Of a stretch of DNA of 64,000 bases, positions 40,193 through 48,285 are shown one piece after another. Under the pieces are notes generated by a model. The model was given only the letters and a program-made list of their open reading frames with translations, was not told the DNA's origin and made no database searches. The DNA is taken from positions 124,001-188,000 of the forward strand of contig NZ_JARXVH010000006.1 of the NCBI RefSeq assembly GCF_029892565.1, read 5' to 3'. Numbering within the stretch: position 1 is the stretch's first letter; the number at the start of each line of letters is the position of its first letter. This DNA comes from Streptomyces pseudovenezuelae (GTDB lineage: Bacteria > Actinomycetota > Actinomycetes > Streptomycetales > Streptomycetaceae). Made by a program: the position numbers and the translations under genes.

Positions 40193-41218
40193 CGCCGGGT
40201 CCGGGCTGACGGACGGGAGCGCGCCGGGGGAGACCACGGTGAAGGCGTCCGCCAGCCGCGCCTCGGTGGCGCCGTACTTCACCACCACGTCGACCGGCCG
40301 CGGATAGTCGTCGAGACCCGGGACCACGGCCGCCAGCACCAGCTTGTCGCCCGACCCCGACACCATCACGAGGGGCCCGGGCACCTGCACGCCGCCGATG
40401 AACAGGCTGCCGTACCGCAGCAGTTCGGCATGTTCGAAGTACGTCCGGCTCAGCTCGATCCCGACCATCTCGCCCGGCAGCGCCTCGCCGTCACCGCCGG
40501 TGTCCGTCCCGGAGACCCCGTACGAGCACGCGGGCGCCGCGCCCGCCGACGCCTTCAGCCGCACGGTGGCGGCCGGGTGCCGCCGATGGAAGTCCAGCAG
40601 CCCGCCGAGTACGGCGTAGGCGGCCCGCCCCTTGCAGGTGTCGGCCCGGCCCGCCAGGGCGGCGTGGTCCTGCGCGGCCCTCTCCCAGCTGCCGCCCCGG
40701 CCGCCCTGCACGGCCAGACAGGCGGAGGCGAGCCCGCGCAGCAGCCGCCACTGCGGGTCCGTCGCCTGCGGGATCAGGCCGAGGGCGGCCCGGCACTTGT
40801 CGGGCGCGGTGAGCCGGTCATAGACGCCGGAGGGGTCGGCGACGGCGTCCTCGTCGGGCGAGCGGGGGCCGGGCGGGAGCCACGCGGGGGCCTGGAGGAC
40901 CACCTTGCGCGGGGGCGAGGGAGCGGGGCTCGTCGACGGCGTGGGCGTCCTGCTGAGGTGGGTGGCGGTGGGCCCCGGGATCGCGGTGGCGCTCGCCGCT
41001 CCGGCGGGCGAGGGCCGTACGGGGGTGCCGGAGCCGCACGGCGCCCGGGTGCGGTCGCCCGGACCGCCGGCCGACGGGTCGGCGGAGACGGTCGTGGAGT
41101 CGCCGCCCCCACTGTCCGCGAAGCCACTTCCGTCACTGGTCACGGCCGCCACGGCCACCGCCACGGCTCCGACCAGGAGCAGCCCCGAGATACGCACCCC
41201 GAGGGAAACCGCCATCAT
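40130..41218 (-). CDS. Unknown secreted or membrane-anchored protein with Ser/Pro/Thr linker
   Basis: This is a 362-residue protein. A hydrophobic N-terminal segment (about residues 7-28) is a signal or anchor, followed by a long Ser/Pro/Thr/Gly-rich linker to about 110. A helical domain with paired cysteines comes next (DKCRAAL, SACLAVQ, ADTCKGR). The C-terminal domain ends in VVVKYGATEARLADAFTVVSP, which has the look of an IPT/TIG immunoglobulin-like strand set. The ATG at 41218 follows a G-run. No known enzyme motif is seen. It is probably exposed on the cell surface, with its role open. Confidence 0.65.
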   Translation of the reverse strand: MMAVSLGVRISGLLLVGAVAVAVAAVTSDGSGFADSGGGDSTTVSADPSAGGPGDRTRAPCGSGTPVRPSPAGAASATAIPGPTATHLSRTPTPSTSPAPSPPRKVVLQAPAWLPPGPRSPDEDAVADPSGVYDRLTAPDKCRAALGLIPQATDPQWRLLRGLASACLAVQGGRGGSWERAAQDHAALAGRADTCKGRAAYAVLGGLLDFHRRHPAATVRLKASAGAAPACSYGVSGTDTGGDGEALPGEMVGIELSRTYFEHAELLRYGSLFIGGVQVPGPLVMVSGSGDKLVLAAVVPGLDDYPRPVDVVVKYGATEARLADAFTVVSPGALPSVSPDPASRSPQGMFPVRPLPAHRARP

Positions 41219-41260
41219 GCCCCCCGACACGGTCGCCCCCGAGAGTCACCCCGGGGGTCC

Positions 41261-41273
41261 CCTCATCATGAGG
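41261..41273. promoter_or_regulatory. Short perfect palindrome upstream of the secreted unknown protein
   Basis: CCTCATCATGAGG has 6-bp perfect arms around one base, 43 bases before the ATG at 41218 and 28 bases after the IdnD gene. It is too weak for a terminator; a binding site is possible. Confidence 0.25.
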
Positions 41274-41300
41274 CCCGACGCGCTCCCGGGGAAGGCAGCC

Positions 41301-42329
41301 TCAGCCCCCGAAGTCCAGCAGCACCTTGCAGGACCGGGCGCGGTCGGCAGCCAGCCTGAAGGCCGACTCGGCCTCCTGGACCGGGACCACTGCGCTGACC
41401 AGCGCGTCGAACGCCGGCTCGGCGGCCAGCAGGCGCAGCGCCTCGTCGAACTCGCCGTCGAAGCGGAACGCCCCGCGCAGCTCGATCTCCCGGCTCACGA
41501 CCAGGTTCCCGGCGAACGGACTCGGCCCGGGCGGCAGCATCCCGAGCTGCACGACGACTCCGCCGCGCCGCACCAGACGCAGACAGGTGTCCAGACCGGC
41601 GGCCACCCCGGACGCCTCGACCGCCACGTCGGCCTCGGCCGGCCACCCCGGGTCGTCCGGATCGTCGGCCCGTACGAGGGTGTCGGCGCCGGCACGACGG
41701 GCGTACTCCAGAGCCGCCGGGAGGAGGTCGGTGACCGTCACCCGTTCCGCTCCGGCCGCCTTCGCCGCCGCGACGACCAGGCAGCCGATGGGACCGGCGC
41801 CGGTGACGAGGACGTGCCTGCCCGCGACGTCACCGGCCCGGCGCACGGCGTGCAGGGCGACCGACAGCGGTTCGGCCAGGGCGGCCCGGAGCAGGTCCAG
41901 GTTCTCCGGGAGCGGCCTCAACTGCTCGGCGGGGACGACCACTTGGGCCGCGAAGCCGCCCTGTACGTGCGGGAAGCGGGCCGCGCTGCCGAGGTAGCGG
42001 GTGTCCCGGCAGACGTTCCGGCGGCCCTCCGCGCACTCCGGGCACACCCCGCACGGGGTCGCCGGGTGCACGGCGACGGCCGTACCGACAGCGGGACTTG
42101 ACGCGTCGGGGGAGCCGTACGCGACGACCGTGCCCACCACCTCGTGGCCGAGCAGCATCGGTTCCTTCAGGCGGAAGTCGCCGACCCCGCCGTGCAGCCA
42201 GTAGTGCAGGTCGGAGCCGCAGACCCCGCCGTAGCGGACGGCGACCAGCGCCTGTCCGGGGCCGGGCTCGGGGACCGGCAACTCCTCGACGCGCAGGTCG
42301 TCCTGACCGTGGATCACACAACCGAACAT
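41301..42329 (-). CDS. idnD: L-idonate 5-dehydrogenase
   Basis: This is a 342-residue zinc MDR enzyme. Catalytic Cys37 (YGGVCGSDLHYW) and the GHE histidine are present, and structural cysteines follow in CGVCPECAEGRRNVC. The cofactor motif is GAGPIGCLV. The YGGVCGSDLHYWLHGG segment is characteristic of IdnD, which oxidises L-idonate to 5-keto-D-gluconate. The next three genes (IdnO, GntP and GntK) complete the route, which strengthens the call. The start at 42329 comes 14 bases after the IdnO stop. Confidence 0.88.
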   Translation of the reverse strand: MFGCVIHGQDDLRVEELPVPEPGPGQALVAVRYGGVCGSDLHYWLHGGVGDFRLKEPMLLGHEVVGTVVAYGSPDASSPAVGTAVAVHPATPCGVCPECAEGRRNVCRDTRYLGSAARFPHVQGGFAAQVVVPAEQLRPLPENLDLLRAALAEPLSVALHAVRRAGDVAGRHVLVTGAGPIGCLVVAAAKAAGAERVTVTDLLPAALEYARRAGADTLVRADDPDDPGWPAEADVAVEASGVAAGLDTCLRLVRRGGVVVQLGMLPPGPSPFAGNLVVSREIELRGAFRFDGEFDEALRLLAAEPAFDALVSAVVPVQEAESAFRLAADRARSCKVLLDFGG

Positions 42330-42343
42330 CTCTCGGGATCCCT

Positions 42344-43102
42344 TCACAGCACGCTCGTCATGCCGCCGTCGACATACAGGATCTGGCCGCTGACGAAGTC
42401 CGCGGCGGGCGAGGCGAGGAAGAGCACCCCGCCGACCAAGTCCTCGGTACGGCCCCAGCGGCCGGCCGGGGTGCGGCGGCGCACCCAGGCGCTGAACTCC
42501 TCGTCCTGGACCAGGGGTTGGGTCAGCTCCGTCTCGATGTAGCCGGGGCCCAGGCCGTTGACCTGCACGCCGGAGGGGCCCCAGTCGGCGCACATGCCCT
42601 TGGTGAGCATCTTCAGCGCGCCCTTGGTGGCCGCGTAGGGCGCGATGCCGGGGCGGACCACCTCGCTCTGCAGCGAGCAGATGTTGACGATCTTCCCGTG
42701 GCCGCGTTCCGTCATCCGTCGGGCCGCCTCGCGGCCGACCAGGAACGCGCTGGTGAGGTTGGTGTCGATGATGCGGTGCCAGTCGGAGTCGGTGAACTCC
42801 AGGAGCGGGGCGCGCAGTTGCATGCCCGCGTTGTTCACCAGGATGTCCAGCGGGCCCACCCGCTCCTCGACGTCCGCGATGCCGGCGGCCACCGACGGGC
42901 CGTCGGTCACGTCGAAGACGGCGGTGTGGACGTCGCCGGGCAGGTCGGCCGCCGCCTTGGTGAGCCGGTCGGCGTCCCGTCCGTTGAGGACCACCGTGCA
43001 GCCCGCCTCCGCCAGACCCCGGGCGAGGGCGAGGCCGATGCCCCGGCTGGAGCCGGTGACCAGGGCCGTACGGCCGCTGATGTCGAACAGGGGGTGACTC
43101 AT
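42344..43102 (-). CDS. idnO: Gluconate 5-dehydrogenase (SDR)
   Basis: This is a 252-residue classical SDR. GSSRGIG is the NADP site, NNAGMQ follows, and the catalytic YAATK motif is preceded by Ser in ICSLQSE. It would reduce 5-ketogluconate to D-gluconate. It sits between IdnD (14 bases) and the gluconate permease (24 bases) in one operon. The SDR class alone does not prove the substrate; the operon does most of the work. Confidence 0.88.
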   Translation of the reverse strand: MSHPLFDISGRTALVTGSSRGIGLALARGLAEAGCTVVLNGRDADRLTKAAADLPGDVHTAVFDVTDGPSVAAGIADVEERVGPLDILVNNAGMQLRAPLLEFTDSDWHRIIDTNLTSAFLVGREAARRMTERGHGKIVNICSLQSEVVRPGIAPYAATKGALKMLTKGMCADWGPSGVQVNGLGPGYIETELTQPLVQDEEFSAWVRRRTPAGRWGRTEDLVGGVLFLASPAADFVSGQILYVDGGMTSVL

Positions 43103-43126
43103 TTCCGTACTCCTGTTTCCGTACCG

Positions 43127-44524
43127 CTAGATGATCAGCGAGAGCAGCAGGACCAGGCCGCCGGCGACCACCGAGATGATCGTCTCCATGACGGACCAGG
43201 TCTTGAGCGTCTGGCCGACGCTCAGGCCGAAGTACTCCTTCACCAGCCAGAACCCGGCGTCGTTGACATGGCTGAAGAAGAGCGAGCCGGCGCCGATGGC
43301 CAGGACCAGCAGGGCGGTGTGGGCGGTCGACATGTCGGCCGCCAGCGGGGCGACCAGGCCGGCCGCCGAGACCGTCGCCACCGTCGCCGAACCGGTCGCC
43401 AGGCGGATGCCCACCGCGATCAGCCAGGCCAGCAGCAGCGCGGGGATCGACCAGTCCTTGGAGATGTCCAGGATCATCTGGCCGACGCCCGAGTCGATCA
43501 GGGTCTGCTTGAAGCCGCCGCCCGCGGCGACGATCAGCAGGATGCCCGCGATGGGCATGAGGCCCTTGTCGACGGTTTCGGTGATCCGCTCCTTGGTGAA
43601 CCCGGCGGGCTGGCCCAGCGTGAAGATGGCGACGATCACGGCGGCGAGCAGGGCGATCAGCGGGGAGCCGACCACGTCGAAGACGCGCTGGGTGCGGTTG
43701 TCAGGGTCGTCCACGACGATGTCGACCAGCGCCTTGGACAGCATCAGCACGACCGGCAGCAGCACGGTGCCCAGGGTGGCGCCGAAGCTCGGGCGTCCCT
43801 TCAGCTCCTCGGAGGCGCGCGGCGGCAGCATCCGGTCCGGCACCGGGACGTCCACCCAGCGGGCCGCGACCTTCGAGAACAGCGGACCGGCGATGATCAC
43901 CGTCGGGATGGCGACCAGGATGCCGAGCGCCAGCGTCACACCGAGGTTGGCGTGGACCGCGTCGATCGCGACCAGCGGGCCGGGGTGCGGCGGGATCAGG
44001 CCGTGCATCACGGACAGGCCGGCCAGCGCCGGGATGCCGATGCGCATCAGCGAGTAGTTGCCGCGCTTGGCGACGATCAGCACGACCGGGATCAGCAGCA
44101 CGATGCCGACCTCGAAGAAGAGCGGCAGCCCGATCACCGAGGCGATCAGCACCATCGCCCACGGCATCGCCCGCCCGCTCGCCTTCGCGAGGATCGTGTC
44201 GACGATCTGGTCCGCGCCGCCCGAGTCGGCCAGTAGCTTGCCGAGGATCGCGCCCAGCGCGATCAGCACGCCCACGCTCGCGACCGTGGAGCCGAGCCCG
44301 GTGGTGAAGCTGGTGATGACCTTGTCCAGCGGGGCGCCCGCGACGGCGCCGAGCACCAGCGAGCCGATGGTCAGGGACAGGAAGGCGTGCAGTTTGAACA
44401 CGGTGATGAGCACGACGATGACGGCGATGCCCACCAGGACGGCGATGCCGAGCTGAGCGTGCCCGGCCGAGGTGATCGGCTCGGGCGCGTCCGCTGCCAG
44501 CAACTCGACGCTGAGTCTGGTCAC
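43127..44524 (-). CDS. GntP-family gluconate:proton symporter
   Basis: This is a 465-residue permease with about 12-14 hydrophobic segments. The GntP family marks GSTVASVGVLIALGAILGKL, GLPLFFEVGIVLLIPVV, the LIPPHPGP motif and the later FSHVNDAGFWLVKEYFG are all present. It imports gluconate, idonate or a similar aldonate. It is co-transcribed with GntK upstream (69 bases) and IdnO/IdnD downstream. Confidence 0.92.
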   Translation of the reverse strand: MTRLSVELLAADAPEPITSAGHAQLGIAVLVGIAVIVVLITVFKLHAFLSLTIGSLVLGAVAGAPLDKVITSFTTGLGSTVASVGVLIALGAILGKLLADSGGADQIVDTILAKASGRAMPWAMVLIASVIGLPLFFEVGIVLLIPVVLIVAKRGNYSLMRIGIPALAGLSVMHGLIPPHPGPLVAIDAVHANLGVTLALGILVAIPTVIIAGPLFSKVAARWVDVPVPDRMLPPRASEELKGRPSFGATLGTVLLPVVLMLSKALVDIVVDDPDNRTQRVFDVVGSPLIALLAAVIVAIFTLGQPAGFTKERITETVDKGLMPIAGILLIVAAGGGFKQTLIDSGVGQMILDISKDWSIPALLLAWLIAVGIRLATGSATVATVSAAGLVAPLAADMSTAHTALLVLAIGAGSLFFSHVNDAGFWLVKEYFGLSVGQTLKTWSVMETIISVVAGGLVLLLSLII

Positions 44525-44593
44525 GGTGGATTCCCTTGGGATACGGGGATGGGGGAGGGGGTGCGGAGGTGCGGGGTGGTGCGGTGCGGGGGG

Positions 44594-45112
44594 TTACGGG
44601 GTCGGTTCGGGGAGGGCCGACAGGGTCCGTACGGCCCGTTCGGTGATCTCCTCGGGGCTGCCGGAGACGTCCACCTCGACGCCCGCCTCGTCCGCCTGGA
44701 GGGGCTGGAGCGTGGCGAACTGGGAGTCGAGCAGCGCGGTCGGCATGAAGTGTCCCTGCCGGTGCGACATCCGGTCCTCGATGAGGGCGCGGTCGCCCGT
44801 GAGGTGGACGAAGACGACATCGGGGGCGGCGGCGCGCAGCCGGTCGCGGTAGGACCGCTTCAGCGCCGAGCTGCTGACCACCCCGCCGAGCCCGGCCCGG
44901 CCGTGCGCCCAGGAGCCGATGGCGTCCAGCCACGGCCACCGGTCGGCGTCGTCGAGCGGGACGCCGGCCGACATCTTGGTGATGTTGGCCGGCGGGTGGA
45001 AGTCGTCGCCCTCGGCGTACGGGACGCCGAGGCGTGCCGCGAGCAGGGGGCCGATGGTCGTCTTTCCGGTGCCCGCGACACCCATGACCACGACGACGTG
45101 GGGGGCGCTCAT
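44594..45112 (-). CDS. Gluconokinase
   Basis: This is a 172-residue P-loop kinase. The Walker A loop is MGVAGTGKTT, and the substrate region AEGDDFHPPANITKMSAG is diagnostic for gluconokinase, as is the lid segment LKRSYRDRLRA. It phosphorylates D-gluconate to 6-phosphogluconate, which enters the pentose phosphate pathway. The start is the ATG at 45112 after GAGGTAG. It is the first gene of the operon and divergent from the GntR-family regulator. Confidence 0.92.
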   Translation of the reverse strand: MSAPHVVVVMGVAGTGKTTIGPLLAARLGVPYAEGDDFHPPANITKMSAGVPLDDADRWPWLDAIGSWAHGRAGLGGVVSSSALKRSYRDRLRAAAPDVVFVHLTGDRALIEDRMSHRQGHFMPTALLDSQFATLQPLQADEAGVEVDVSGSPEEITERAVRTLSALPEPTP

Positions 45113-45208
45113 CGCTACCTCGCTGTCTTCTTCGACATCTGGACGCCAACCGGCGTCGACCACACTGAAACCGATTAGGTACGACGAATTCAAGAGTCTG
45201 TGACAAAT

Positions 45209-45247
45209 AAGTCTGACTTTTTGGTTCCGTGATGCGGCCCGTACGCT
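45209..45247. promoter_or_regulatory. Operator and leaderless promoter in the gluconokinase/GntR divergent region
   Basis: AAGTCTGACTT (45209-45219) is a perfect 11-bp palindrome, extended by matching AA/TT outside one mismatch. TACGCT (45242-45247) stands 6 bases before the regulator's ATG at 45254, so its mRNA is probably leaderless and the palindrome overlaps the -35 zone. Confidence 0.5.
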
Positions 45248-45253
45248 GAGTGC

Positions 45254-45955
45254 ATGAGCACCACGGGCCGGGGCCTGCACGGCCGAGTACTGGACACCCT
45301 CGGTCCCGCCATCACCGCCGGCGAGTACCCGCCGGGCAGCGTTCTGCGCACGGACGAGCTGGCCCAGCGGTTCGACGTCTCGCGGTCCGTGATGCGGGAG
45401 GCGGTCCGGGTGCTGGAATCCATGCACCTGGTCGCGTCGCGCCGGCGGGTGGGCGTCACGGTGCGCCCCAAGGCCGAGTGGAACGTCTACGACCCACAGG
45501 TCATCCGCTGGCGGCTGGCCGGCGCCGACCGCCCCCACCAGTTGCGCTCACTGACCGTCCTGCGCTCGGCGATCGAGCCGGTCGCGGCGGGCCTGGCCGC
45601 GAAGTTCGCCTCCGCCGAGCAGTGCGCGGAACTCACCGAGTGCGCGATCGGCATGGTCGCCAACTCGCGCGGCCACAAGCTGGAGGACTACCTCGTCCAC
45701 GACGTGGCCTTCCACCGGGTGATCCTCGCCGCGTCCGGCAACGAGATGTTCGCCCGCCTCGGTGACGTCGTCGCCGAGGTCCTGGCCGGCCGCACCCACC
45801 ACGAGGTCATGTTCGAGGACCCCGACCCCGCCGCCGTCACCCTCCACGTCCAGGTCGCCGAGGCCGTCCGCGAGGGAGACGCCGTCCGCGCGGAAGCGCT
45901 GACCCGCGAGATCACGGTGGGCGCGCTGCAGGAACTGGACATCCTGGCGCCCTAG
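45254..45955 (+). CDS. GntR-family (FadR subfamily) regulator of gluconate/idonate use
   Basis: This is a 233-residue regulator. The N-terminal winged helix (about residues 10-72) contains SVLRTDELAQRFDVSRSVMREAV, and the C-terminal FCD ligand domain has the helical pattern with metal-type residues LEDYLVHDVAFHRVILAASGNE. It is divergent from the gluconokinase-permease-dehydrogenase operon, the normal place of a gluconate repressor. The ligand is probably gluconate or 6-phosphogluconate. Confidence 0.9.
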   Translation: MSTTGRGLHGRVLDTLGPAITAGEYPPGSVLRTDELAQRFDVSRSVMREAVRVLESMHLVASRRRVGVTVRPKAEWNVYDPQVIRWRLAGADRPHQLRSLTVLRSAIEPVAAGLAAKFASAEQCAELTECAIGMVANSRGHKLEDYLVHDVAFHRVILAASGNEMFARLGDVVAEVLAGRTHHEVMFEDPDPAAVTLHVQVAEAVREGDAVRAEALTREITVGALQELDILAP

Positions 45956-45982
45956 CCGGACGTCGGCCGCCCAGGCCGGGGA

Positions 45983-46414
45983 TCAGTCCAGGAACTCGCC
46001 GTCCACGTACACCCACGCCCCCTCCACCCGCTCGAAGCGGCTGCGCTCGTGCAGCGAACCGCCCCTGAACGACGCCCGGAACGTCACCGTGCCCGTGGTG
46101 TGGAAGGCCGTGCCGTCGGTCGTGGCGAGGATCTCCAGACCGGTCCAGCGCATCCCGGGGTCGAACTCGATCTGGGCCGGGCGGGTCGTCGGGTGCCAAG
46201 TGCGCAGCAGGTACTGCTCGTTGCGCTTCGCGAAAGCGCTGTAGCGCGACCGCATCAGGGTCTCGGCGGTCGGTGCCGCGGCCGCACCCCGATGGAATCG
46301 GCCACAGCAGTCTTCGTACGTCTCCGCACGACCGCAAGGGCACGAGGGGTTGTGAACAGGGGCGGAACCGTGCTGCCGCCTCGAATGCGAGGTGCGTCGG
46401 GACATGCCCCCCAT
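45983..46414 (-). CDS. YchJ-family SEC-C motif protein
   Basis: This is a 143-residue protein of the UPF0225/YchJ family. The N-terminal CPCGRAETYEDCCGRFHRG is a zinc-binding SEC-C motif, followed by AETLMRSRYSAFAKRNEQYLLRTWHP and the conserved C-terminal YchJ domain. Two ATGs (46414 and 46405) are possible. The biochemical role is unknown. The first gene on the other side is the phage-like relic, 40 bases away. Confidence 0.88.
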   Translation of the reverse strand: MGGMSRRTSHSRRQHGSAPVHNPSCPCGRAETYEDCCGRFHRGAAAAPTAETLMRSRYSAFAKRNEQYLLRTWHPTTRPAQIEFDPGMRWTGLEILATTDGTAFHTTGTVTFRASFRGGSLHERSRFERVEGAWVYVDGEFLD

Positions 46415-46454
46415 TCTGCTGCACCATCGCCTGAGGAGGTTGACAGGAGGGGGA

Positions 46455-46796
46455 ATGCCGACGGATGCCGTGAGCGCCGCGAGGCCGTCTTGTCCGGGCG
46501 TCTACGTCGAAGAGCTTCCCAGCAGCACCCGCGCCGTCTCCGCCGTGATCCGTCGGCACCACGGCTGGAGCGAGCGGTCCGTCATCGGCCACAAGGAGTG
46601 GCAGCCCGGCAAACAGGACCCGCGCGGCTTCACCATGGGCTGCGGACACCACGAGGAGGGGCCCGGCCCTGAGTGGACCGAGGCCGACCGGACCTCGTAC
46701 CGGGCCTGGCAGTACAAGCTCGGCTTCAAGGGCAAGGACGCCGACGGCAGTCCGGGCAAGGTCAGTTGGGACAAGCTGAAGGTGCCGGCGTCCTGA
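46455..46796 (+). pseudogene. Relic: tail-sheath N-terminus joined to amidase/endolysin C-terminus
   Basis: This is a 113-codon open frame that reads like two different genes spliced together. Residues 8-29, CPGVYVEELPSSTRAVSAV, are the N-terminal signature of contractile tail sheath proteins. From residue 31, HHGWSERSVIGHKEWQPGKQDPRG matches the end of an N-acetylmuramoyl-L-alanine amidase catalytic domain, and the last part YRAWQYKLGFKGKDADGSPGKVSWDKL matches a peptidoglycan-binding domain of endolysins. The sheath body and the amidase catalytic half are missing, so neither activity should remain. The frame survived a large deletion between a phage- or CIS-type sheath gene and a lysis gene. 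Confidence 0.7.
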
Positions 46797-46815
46797 CTCC
46801 CGCGGGCCCGCCCGC

Positions 46816-48285
46816 CTATGCCGGTCCGGCGTTGGTGGGCGGGTGGGTCGGCCGCTCGGGTATCCGGCTCTCCTGCCGGGGCAGCGGGGGCAGCCGGGTG
46901 CCGTGCACCCAGGCGTTGAACACGTCGTCCAGCGGTTCGCTCGCGTAGCGCGCCGCGTGGGCCGCGAACGTCGCCGTCGTCACCGAGCCGCCCCGGTGCA
47001 GGGCGACCCAGCCGCGCAGCATGCGGAAGAACGCGTCGTCGCCCAGCGCGCAGCGCAGCGCGTGCAGGGTCAGGCCGCCGCGCTCGTAGAGCCGGTCGTC
47101 GAACATCGACTTGCGGCCCGGGTCGGCCAGCCGCAGGTCCTTCGGCATCGAGGCCACCAAGCGGTGTGCGGCGGCGGCCAGTTGCTGTGCGCCGGGGCCG
47201 CCCGAGCGCTCCGACCACAGCCACTCGGCGTACTTGGCGAAGCCCTCGTTGAGCCAGATGTGCCGCCAGTCCGCGATGGACACGCTGTTGCCGAACCACT
47301 GGTGGGCCAGCTCGTGCGCGACCAGCCGCTCCGAACCCCGGGCCCCGTCCACGTGGTTGGCGCCGAACAGCGACAACCCCTGTGCCTCGACGGGGACATC
47401 GAGCTCCTCGTCCGTCACCACCACCGCGTACTCGTCGAACGGGTAGGGCCCGAACAGCTCCTGGAAAAGCTCCATCATCTGCGGCTGCCGTGCGAAGTCC
47501 CGCGAGAACTGCGGCAGCAGGTGCGCCGGGATGTGCCCGTGCTGCGCCACCCCGCCCGGACCCGGGTCGCCCAGCAGCACCGTCTCGTACTTGCCGATCG
47601 CCAGGCCCACCAGATAGCTGGAGGTCGGGGCTGCCTGCTCGTAGACCCAGGTGGTCGTCGACGCCTTCGTCGTCCGGGTCAGCAGCCGCCCGCCCGCCAC
47701 CACCGCGTACGCGGACGGCGTGGTGATGGAGATCTGGTAGGAGGCCTTGTCGGCGGGCCGGTCGTTGCACGGGTACCAGGACGGCGCACCGATCGGCTGG
47801 CTCGCCACCAGCGCCCCGTCCTCCAGCTCCTCCCAGCCCAGGCCGCCCCAGGGGCTGTTCACCGGCTTGGGGTTGCCCGCCCAGTGCACCTCGACGGTGA
47901 AGGCCGCGCCCGGCCGCACCGGCTTGGCCGGGCGCACCCGCAGCCGGCCGCCGCGGTGCGTGTAGTGCGCCTGCCGGCCGTCCACCCGCACCCGGCCGAT
48001 CTTGAAGTCGGCCAGGTTCAGCTGGAACTCGGCCAGCGGCGAACGGCCCGCTATGGCGTTGATCCGGGCCGCCCCCGCCAGGCGGTTGGGGCCGGGCCGG
48101 TAGTCCAGCGTGAGTTCGTAGCGGTGCACCCGGTAACGGGCATCGCCGTTGGCCGGGAAATACGGGTCCGGACCCACTGAGTGCTGAACTGCCACTGCCG
48201 TTTCTGCTCCCTGCGCTGCGCTGCCACTCGGTGCCGTCGGTGCCTCGCTCACCGACTCCGAGTGACCCGCGCTCAGGGGCGCCAT
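46816..48285 (-). CDS. M1-family zinc metallopeptidase, possible poly-amino-acid hydrolase
   Basis: This is a 489-residue aminopeptidase-N-type protein. The zinc site is H324-E-x2-H328 in VAHELAHQWFGN, with the third ligand E347 in WLNEGFAKY. The exopeptidase GxMEN motif is replaced by VEAQGLSLF. It lacks the usual C-terminal ARM domain and has no signal peptide. Its gene overlaps the Pls-type synthetase by 13 bases and is translated from the same message. Pls-linked M1 peptidases in poly-lysine producers degrade the polymer, so a trimming or self-protection role is likely. It shares the stop region of the relic on its far side. Confidence 0.88.
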   Translation of the reverse strand: MAPLSAGHSESVSEAPTAPSGSAAQGAETAVAVQHSVGPDPYFPANGDARYRVHRYELTLDYRPGPNRLAGAARINAIAGRSPLAEFQLNLADFKIGRVRVDGRQAHYTHRGGRLRVRPAKPVRPGAAFTVEVHWAGNPKPVNSPWGGLGWEELEDGALVASQPIGAPSWYPCNDRPADKASYQISITTPSAYAVVAGGRLLTRTTKASTTTWVYEQAAPTSSYLVGLAIGKYETVLLGDPGPGGVAQHGHIPAHLLPQFSRDFARQPQMMELFQELFGPYPFDEYAVVVTDEELDVPVEAQGLSLFGANHVDGARGSERLVAHELAHQWFGNSVSIADWRHIWLNEGFAKYAEWLWSERSGGPGAQQLAAAAHRLVASMPKDLRLADPGRKSMFDDRLYERGGLTLHALRCALGDDAFFRMLRGWVALHRGGSVTTATFAAHAARYASEPLDDVFNAWVHGTRLPPLPRQESRIPERPTHPPTNAGPA

